DNA of 64,000 nucleotides from Chloroflexota bacterium (GTDB taxonomy: Bacteria > Chloroflexota > Anaerolineae > UBA4142 > SHND01): assembly GCA_004295045.1 (NCBI GenBank), contig SHND01000030.1, positions 150,223 through 214,222 on the forward strand, given 5' to 3'. Made by a program: the position numbers and the translations under genes. The notes under the pieces are model-generated. The model had not been told where the DNA came from and did not search any database. It saw only the letters and a program-made list of their open reading frames with translations. Positions 58,748 to 64,000 of this stretch are shown piece after piece (positions within the stretch are counted from its first letter, which is position 1; each line of letters opens with the position of its first letter).

Positions 58748-59956
58748 CTACACTCTTTCCACCACCGTCGCGATCCCCATCCCACCGCCAACGCATAACG
58801 TCACGAGTCCCGTTTCCAAATCATTGCGTTCCAATTCATCGAGCAGCGTACCCAACAACATCGCGCCCGTCGCGCCGAGCGGATGCCCCATCGCAATCGC
58901 GCCGCCGTTTACATTCACATTTTCTGTTCCATCCAAATTCATGTCGCGGACGAAACGCATTGGCACGACGGCGAACGCTTCATTCACTTCAAACAAATCA
59001 ATGTCGCGCGCGTTCATGCCCGCTTTCGCCAACGCTTTTTTCGACGCGGGCGCGGGACCTGTGAGCATAATCGTCGGTTCCGTTCCGACAACCGCGCCCG
59101 CGAGAATTTTCGCGCGCGGTTTCAAGCCCAAGCGTTCGCCCATTTCTTTTGAACCAAGCAAAACCGCCGCCGCGCCGTCAACGATGCCCGACGAATTACC
59201 GGCGGTATGCACATGCTCAATGCGCTCAAGTTTGGGATAACGGTCAAGCGCGACGGCATCGAAACCCATGTCGCCCATCATTTCAAACGCGGGCGATAAA
59301 TTTGCGAGACGTTCGAGCGTGGTGTTGGCGCGAATGTGTTCGTCGCGATTCAAAATGTGCAAACCGTTTTGGTCGCGCACAGGGACGCGCGATTTAAAGT
59401 AACCGTTTTGTTCCGCGTACGCCGCGCGTTGTTGCGATTGTAGCGCGTAACGGTCAACATCGTCGCGCGAAAAATTTTCAATCGTCGCAATCAAATCCGC
59501 GCTGATGCCTTGCGGGACGAATCCGCTTTCGAGATTCACGCGCGGGTCCATGAACCACGCGCCGCCGTCGGAACCCATCGGCAAACGCGACATACTTTCG
59601 ACGCCGCCCGCGACAACCAACTTGTGCCAGCCCGACGCAATCTGCATCGCCGCCGTATTCACCGCTTCGAGACCCGACGCGCAAAAGCGGTCGAGTTGCA
59701 CGCCCGGCACATTCGTCGCCCAACCCGCGTGAATCACCGCCGAACGCGCGATAACGCCGCCTTGTTCCGCGATAGGCGTCACGCAGCCGATGACAACGTC
59801 ATCCACTTGCGCGGTGTCTAAATTATTGCGCGTTTGCAGCGCGCGCAAAACTGTAGCGAGCAAATCAACGGGTTGAATTTCGTGAAGCGAGCCGTCCGCT
59901 TTTCCGCGTCCGCGCGGCGTGCGAACAGCATCATAGATGTACGCGTCGTGTGGCAT
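58748..59956 (-). CDS. Acetyl-CoA acyltransferase (thiolase)
   Basis: A 402-residue thiolase. The acyl-accepting Cys is in [13 protein letters not shown] (near residue 85). [18 protein letters not shown] has the active-site His, and [10 protein letters not shown] the second Cys. [12 protein letters not shown] is the usual start. It cleaves 3-ketoacyl-CoA in the last step of beta-oxidation. The ATG at 59956 is preferred over one 18 bp upstream because it gives the canonical N-terminus. It heads the operon with fadB and the acyl-CoA dehydrogenase. Confidence 0.93.
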   Translation of the reverse strand: MPHDAYIYDAVRTPRGRGKADGSLHEIQPVDLLATVLRALQTRNNLDTAQVDDVVIGCVTPIAEQGGVIARSAVIHAGWATNVPGVQLDRFCASGLEAVNTAAMQIASGWHKLVVAGGVESMSRLPMGSDGGAWFMDPRVNLESGFVPQGISADLIATIENFSRDDVDRYALQSQQRAAYAEQNGYFKSRVPVRDQNGLHILNRDEHIRANTTLERLANLSPAFEMMGDMGFDAVALDRYPKLERIEHVHTAGNSSGIVDGAAAVLLGSKEMGERLGLKPRAKILAGAVVGTEPTIMLTGPAPASKKALAKAGMNARDIDLFEVNEAFAVVPMRFVRDMNLDGTENVNVNGGAIAMGHPLGATGAMLLGTLLDELERNDLETGLVTLCVGGGMGIATVVERV

Positions 59957-59966
59957 ATTTATTCGT

Positions 59967-59990
59967 AGGGGCAATCCCTTGTGGTTGCCC
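59967..59990. repeat. GGGCAA hairpin upstream of the thiolase
   Basis: GGGCAA (59969-59974) and TTGCCC (59985-59990) form a 6-bp stem inside a GTAGGGGCAA-type word. It is 11 bp before the thiolase start and could affect its translation. The GTAGG word recurs at 54897. Confidence 0.5.
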
Positions 59991-60044
59991 TTGTCTGAGG
60001 ATTTTACAAAATTATAACGCAGTGCGTCATAAAACGCAACGCGC

Positions 60045-60072
60045 TTGAAATTGCGCCACTCTTTGCTACAAT
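60045..60072 (+). promoter_or_regulatory. Promoter of the Gfo/Idh/MocA gene
   Basis: TTGAAA (60045-60050) and TACAAT (60067-60072) with a 16-bp spacer, 26 bp before the ATG at 60099. Confidence 0.7.
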
Positions 60073-60098
60073 TTGATTTTCCAGAAAAGAGGTGTGCT

Positions 60099-61316
60099 AT
60101 GAATCAAATCAAAATTGGCATCGTCGGCACGAGCTTTGGCGCAGAGTTTATTTCCCTTTTTCGCGCGCACCCGAACGTGCGCGCGGTGTGCATCGCGGAT
60201 TTGATGCCCGAACGCTTGCAGTACGCGCAAGATATGCACGGCGCGCTGGAAACTTTTTCGTCGTTGGATGAAATGTTGAAAGGCGACGTGGACGCGGTGT
60301 GTATTTTTACGGCGCGCTGGTCACACGCGAAATTGGCGATGCAAGCGCTGCGCGCGGGCAAGCATGTTTATTCAGCCGTGCCGATGGCGATTACGTTAGA
60401 AGAAATTAGCGCATTGATTGAAACCGTGAAAACAACGGGGCAAATATACATGCTCGGCGAGACGAGTTACTATTTTCCCGTCGCGTTGTTTTGCCGCGAA
60501 AAATTTGCGCGCGGCGAATTTGGGCATTTTGTTTTTGGCGAAGCGGAATATCTTCACGACATGTCGCACGGGTTCAACGAAGTGTTCATGTGGGCGCACG
60601 GCGACGATTGGAAACAATACGCGAGTTTTCCGCCGATGCTGTATGCTACGCACAGCGTCGCGATGATTGTTTCGACGGTGCAGGAACGCTTAACGCGCGT
60701 ATCCGCGTTGGGTTATCGTGACCGCGAAAACGATGGCATTTTCGTTCGCGAGGTGAGCAAGTGGGGCAATGATTTCAGCAACGAGACCGCGTTATTTCGG
60801 ACATCGGGCGGCGGCATCGCGCGCATCAATGAATTTCGTCGCGTGGGGTGGAGCGAAACCGCGTGCGCCAATGCCGTGCGTACAAGTTTGTACGGGACGT
60901 TGGGCAGTTTTGAGGAACAGAGCAATAGCAAAGTGTGGAACCGCGTGGACTCGATGGAATTTCAAGACGTGACGGATTTATTGGTTTGCGCGGAACCGCA
61001 ATGGAACGATGACAGCTCAGTGCAAATCCCCGGCAGCGAGTTGCATGAGGAACTCGCGCGCGCCGAGCGCATTGGGTTTGCGCGTATTCATCCAATTGAA
61101 CAGTTGCCCAAAGAGTTCGCGGGAATGGTCACCGGTCACGAAGGTTCGCATCAATTTTTGGTGGACGATTTTGTGCGCGCGTGTGTGACAATGCAACCGC
61201 CGCCGAACAACGTGTGGCAAGCCGCGCGTTACAATGCGCCGGGGATTGTGGCGCACGAATCGGCAATGCGCGATGGCGAATCGTTGGCGGTTCCCGATTT
61301 TGGCGATGCACCGTAG
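60099..61316 (+). CDS. Gfo/Idh/MocA-family oxidoreductase
   Basis: A 405-residue NAD(P)-dependent oxidoreductase. The Rossmann motif is [11 protein letters not shown] at residue 6. The second part has [20 protein letters not shown], where the usual EKP motif (catalytic Lys) is replaced by [21 protein letters not shown] and [10 protein letters not shown] follow the normal order. The start at 60099 has AAGAGGTG at good spacing. Substrate is probably a sugar, inositol or related polyol. Its stop codon lies in a perfect palindrome. Confidence 0.85.
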   Translation: MNQIKIGIVGTSFGAEFISLFRAHPNVRAVCIADLMPERLQYAQDMHGALETFSSLDEMLKGDVDAVCIFTARWSHAKLAMQALRAGKHVYSAVPMAITLEEISALIETVKTTGQIYMLGETSYYFPVALFCREKFARGEFGHFVFGEAEYLHDMSHGFNEVFMWAHGDDWKQYASFPPMLYATHSVAMIVSTVQERLTRVSALGYRDRENDGIFVREVSKWGNDFSNETALFRTSGGGIARINEFRRVGWSETACANAVRTSLYGTLGSFEEQSNSKVWNRVDSMEFQDVTDLLVCAEPQWNDDSSVQIPGSELHEELARAERIGFARIHPIEQLPKEFAGMVTGHEGSHQFLVDDFVRACVTMQPPPNNVWQAARYNAPGIVAHESAMRDGESLAVPDFGDAP

Positions 61317-61339
61317 GACAAATTTGAAATTTGTCCTAC
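61313..61339. terminator. Perfect palindrome shared by two convergent genes
   Basis: GTAGGACAAATTT (61313-61325) and AAATTTGTCCTAC (61327-61339) are perfect 13-bp arms around one central G. The TAG of the oxidoreductase (61314-61316) and the TAG of the phosphofructokinase on the other strand (61338-61336) lie symmetrically in the two arms. It can form a hairpin in both transcripts and probably terminates both. Confidence 0.8.
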
Positions 61340-63558
61340 AACGATTCCTCCGCCAGTGTGCGAGCGATCTCGCGCAAGTCGAGCCACGTTTGATTTTTGG
61401 GACGCTGCGCGTTCGGCTGCATCAATTCAGGCAAATCCGCCAAACTGGTGAAAGTAATTTTGCCTTCGACGCGCCCGATGCAGCAAACAGCAGCGTCGCC
61501 GCGTTCCACTTGTTCGATGAGATATTGCATCGCGCGTCCCGCGAGCCGCGTCGCTTGAATGCGGTCGAACGGCGAAGGGCGTCCGCCTTGCTGCATATTC
61601 CCCAAAATCGAACGCCGCACGTTCAACGAGCCGCCCGCTTCACGTTCAAATAACGTCGCAATGAAATCTGAAGTATAGTACGAATCGGTGCGCTCACTCA
61701 TCACCGCAAGTCCAACGCGCTTGCCTTGCTGAAAACTTTTGACCAAGTGACTCACATCGCGGCGCAATTCTTCGAGGGTGATTCCATCTTCGGGAATGTA
61801 CACATACTCTGCGCCCGTTGCCATTCCGCCCGCAAGCGCAAGATAACCACAATCGCGCCCCATCACTTCGGCGACAAAACAACGCCGTGCGGCGAGCGCG
61901 GCTTGTTTTAATTTGTCTATAGTTTCGACAATCGTATTTAACGCGGTGTCCGCGCCGATGGTGAGTTCGGTCCCGGGCAAATCATTATTGATGGTCGCGG
62001 GCATACACACAATCGGCAAATTGAATTCGGGAAACTGCGCGCGGCGTTGATGCAGCGCGTACGCGAATTCATAGCCCATGTATCCGCCAATCATCAGCAA
62101 CCCATCAATGCGCTGTTCGGCGACCCGCTGGGCGATGATTGGATAATCTTCTTCACGCACCTCGCGCCGATTCGCGCCAAGTTCCGCGCCGCCGCGCGCA
62201 ACCCAGCCATGCACGCTCGTCCATTTCATTTCTTGAATATCATTCGCAATGAATCCGCTCATCGCGTCGCGCACCGCGAGCATCATGTGTCCCTCATCGA
62301 GTCCATGCCGCACCGCCGAGCGCACCGCCGTATTCATTCCCGGCGCGGGTCCGTCACCGTGCATGATGGCGAGCCGAAATTGACGCTGTCCTTCTTTCGG
62401 CGGAAGCGGCTGCGTGCGCAGCAACGTGTTTGAAATCGCATACGCTTCGACAAAACCGCGCCCGCGCATTTCCATTGCCTCTGCGTACTTGTGCGAATGA
62501 ATCAACTCTTCAACTTTGCGCGTCTTGCGAACATTTTCCATCAGCGGCGAGACAAGAACGCGGTTGTCGCGCACGCCAATCAATTGTGGTTCTTGGTCAG
62601 GGGCAGCGGTTAAAATTTGATGCACCGCCGCGTACCCCAATTGCGCGGGCATGATGCGGTCGAACGCGCTCGGCGAGCCGCCGCGCTGCACATGTCCCAA
62701 AATTGTTACGCGCGCTTCTTCGTTCATCCGATGCAGCAGCATCTCTTTGACGTAATTGCTCGAAATCGGTTTGCCCGCGCGATTGATTGCGCCTTCGGCG
62801 ATTAGAATAATGTTGTGTCGGCGTCCCGTCGCGCGCCCCGCGCGAAAACTTTCGCACATGGCATCTTCCCAACCCGCTTCCGGCGGATTTTCGGGAATCA
62901 AAATCCAATTCGCGCCCGTTGCCAAGCCCGCCATCAACGCGAGATAACCACAGTGCCGCCCCATCACTTCGACGATGAAACTGCGTTGGTGACTTACGGC
63001 GGTGCTGATAATTGAATCCACCGCCTCGATGATGCGATGCAGCGCCGTGTCCGCGCCAATCGTCATGTCTGTCCCGAACATATCATTATCAATCGAACCG
63101 ATGAGCCCGACGGTAATGAGATGCGGGTGCGCTTGCGCCGTTTCGCGGGCTATTTTTCCTTCGGCAGCGAGTTCGTTCAAAAGTTCGCGCCACTCTTGGC
63201 AAAACAAATTCGCGCCCATCTGCGAACCATCGCCGCCAATGACGACAAGTCCGTTGATGCCGTTCGATACGAGATTAAACGCCGCTTGCCGACGCCCATC
63301 GCGCGTGCGGAATTCTTGCGAACGCGCCGAACCGAGAATGGTGCCGCCTTCTGTCAAAATGCCCGAAACATCATGCCACGACATTTTGCGGATTCTGTCG
63401 CCGCCCGCGATCATGCCCGAATAGCCCTCGTAAATCGCGAACACCTCAAGTCCCGCGTGCAGCCCCGTGCGTACGACGGCGCGCACTGCCGCGTTCATCC
63501 CTTGCGAATCGCCGCCGCTCGTGACAATGCCGATGCGTTGCATCGCAGACGCGCTCAT
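61336..63558 (-). CDS. Fused double-domain 6-phosphofructokinase
   Basis: A 740-residue protein of two PFK domains in tandem, as in eukaryotic PFK. The N-terminal half (1-330) has GGDGS (Asp110, Gly111), GSIDNDM with the catalytic Asp157 and [12 protein letters not shown], so it should be an ATP-type kinase (Gly at the ATP/PPi-determining places). The C-terminal half (about 395-740) keeps the fold ([24 protein letters not shown]) but has ATINND (Asn524 for the catalytic Asp) and GGYMG for GGDGS, so it is probably an inactive regulatory half. It catalyses fructose-6-phosphate to fructose-1,6-bisphosphate. It overlaps the upstream SIS gene by 4 bp. Confidence 0.93.
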   Translation of the reverse strand: MSASAMQRIGIVTSGGDSQGMNAAVRAVVRTGLHAGLEVFAIYEGYSGMIAGGDRIRKMSWHDVSGILTEGGTILGSARSQEFRTRDGRRQAAFNLVSNGINGLVVIGGDGSQMGANLFCQEWRELLNELAAEGKIARETAQAHPHLITVGLIGSIDNDMFGTDMTIGADTALHRIIEAVDSIISTAVSHQRSFIVEVMGRHCGYLALMAGLATGANWILIPENPPEAGWEDAMCESFRAGRATGRRHNIILIAEGAINRAGKPISSNYVKEMLLHRMNEEARVTILGHVQRGGSPSAFDRIMPAQLGYAAVHQILTAAPDQEPQLIGVRDNRVLVSPLMENVRKTRKVEELIHSHKYAEAMEMRGRGFVEAYAISNTLLRTQPLPPKEGQRQFRLAIMHGDGPAPGMNTAVRSAVRHGLDEGHMMLAVRDAMSGFIANDIQEMKWTSVHGWVARGGAELGANRREVREEDYPIIAQRVAEQRIDGLLMIGGYMGYEFAYALHQRRAQFPEFNLPIVCMPATINNDLPGTELTIGADTALNTIVETIDKLKQAALAARRCFVAEVMGRDCGYLALAGGMATGAEYVYIPEDGITLEELRRDVSHLVKSFQQGKRVGLAVMSERTDSYYTSDFIATLFEREAGGSLNVRRSILGNMQQGGRPSPFDRIQATRLAGRAMQYLIEQVERGDAAVCCIGRVEGKITFTSLADLPELMQPNAQRPKNQTWLDLREIARTLAEESL

Positions 63559-64000
63559 TTTGTTTCGGTCACTTTACGCAGTCCGCGCGGGCGGTCCACA
63601 TCATAATCGCGCACATTCGCCAAGTGCATCGCAAACAACTGCCCTGCCGCGACGCTCACCAATGGCGATGCCCATTCGGGAACGCTGGCGCGTAACGGCA
63701 ACTGCACACGCGCGCGCTGTAAAATCTCCGGCACATCGCTGATCGCAATCACCTCCGCGCCGCGTTCATTCAATGTTTCGACAAAGTGCAGCATCTCTGC
63801 TTGCAGCGCGCCGGACGGCGCAATCACAAGCGTTGGAAACGCTTCTTCAATCAGCGCGACGGGTCCGTGCAAAAAATCCGCGCTGCTGTACGGCTCTGCC
63901 AGAACGTACGTCAATTCTTTGATTTTCAATGCCGTTTCGAACGCAGTGGAATAATTAAAGCCGCGCCCGATCACCACGCAGACGCGCATGTAGCGAAAAC
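63555..64000 (-). CDS. SIS-domain sugar isomerase (GlmS-like), C-terminal part
   Basis: The frame continues off the right edge ([13 protein letters not shown] before the first in-frame ATG at 63989). The visible 147 residues match the second SIS domain of glucosamine-6-phosphate synthase/deaminase-like proteins: [37 protein letters not shown] and the C-terminal [15 protein letters not shown]. It probably acts on amino-sugar phosphates, feeding fructose-6-phosphate to the coupled phosphofructokinase. The glutaminase domain, if any, is not visible. Confidence 0.88.
   Translation of the reverse strand, partial: FRYMRVCVVIGRGFNYSTAFETALKIKELTYVLAEPYSSADFLHGPVALIEEAFPTLVIAPSGALQAEMLHFVETLNERGAEVIAISDVPEILQRARVQLPLRASVPEWASPLVSVAAGQLFAMHLANVRDYDVDRPRGLRKVTETK

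Overview
The window looks like chromosomal DNA of a free-living bacterium, most likely a member of the Chloroflexota (Anaerolineae-like). The basis is indirect: strongly CGCG-rich codon use, small conserved families (DUF6391-like, DUF5674-like), a Gram-positive-style SOS operator (GAAC-N4-GTTC), a eukaryote-like double phosphofructokinase, and many word-like or palindromic intergenic repeats. No rRNA, phage, insertion sequence, CRISPR array or plasmid gene was seen. One tRNA gene, tRNA-Leu(GAG), lies near the left edge.

Layout. 1-2447: a truncated gene, tRNA-Leu and two uncharacterised genes, all on the minus strand. 2717-9439: a carbohydrate block (six-hairpin glycosidase-like protein, GH2 beta-mannosidase-like protein, GalE-like epimerase, glycosyltransferase). 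9458-11017: a DUF6391-like protein and the DNA polymerase III delta subunit. 11054-14494: an SOS-type region with a short FtsK-like translocase and two adjacent LexA-like repressors, each start preceded by LexA-type boxes. 14602-19956: a cNMP-binding/patatin protein behind a 1210-residue cyclase/AAA/TPR regulator. 20144-25999: a two-component system with its probable direct-repeat operators, a secreted DUF5666-like protein, and a PQQ-dependent sugar dehydrogenase with a beta-propeller lipoprotein. 26145-30944: dnaJ, prmA, rsmE, trxB and a hydrolase. 31130-38722: a MarR regulator, an MBL/epimerase/MFS operon and a heterodimeric ABC exporter. 38749-45187: acetyltransferase, PIG-L deacetylase, DUF5674 pair, hydrolase, HtrA-like protease and FtsH. 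45286-50289: a FlK-like thioesterase, a DUF885 peptidase and TldD/TldE.

50390-54508 is the main accessory region. An XRE regulator with three copies of a TACACG-N4-CGTGTA operator precedes a lipoyl-fold protein that has lost its lipoylation lysine, a sacsin/HSP90-type ATPase fused to a DUF3883 nuclease-like domain, and an uncharacterised protein. Its base composition is less CGCG-rich than its surroundings. I regard it as a candidate defence or stress system that I cannot match to a named one.

54982-59956 is a beta-oxidation operon on the minus strand (thiolase, FadB-type fusion, acyl-CoA dehydrogenase). The FadB gene shows the most striking structure in the window: its last 22 codons occur three times in tandem at a period of about 150 bp, each copy separated by a palindromic element, and word-like repeats also occur inside its reading frame. 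60099-64000 holds a Gfo/Idh/MocA oxidoreductase, the double phosphofructokinase and a truncated SIS-domain protein.

A recurring theme is that palindromic or word-like repeats sit exactly at gene ends and often supply the stop codon (prmA, thioesterase, DUF885 peptidase, Gfo/Idh oxidoreductase, phosphofructokinase).
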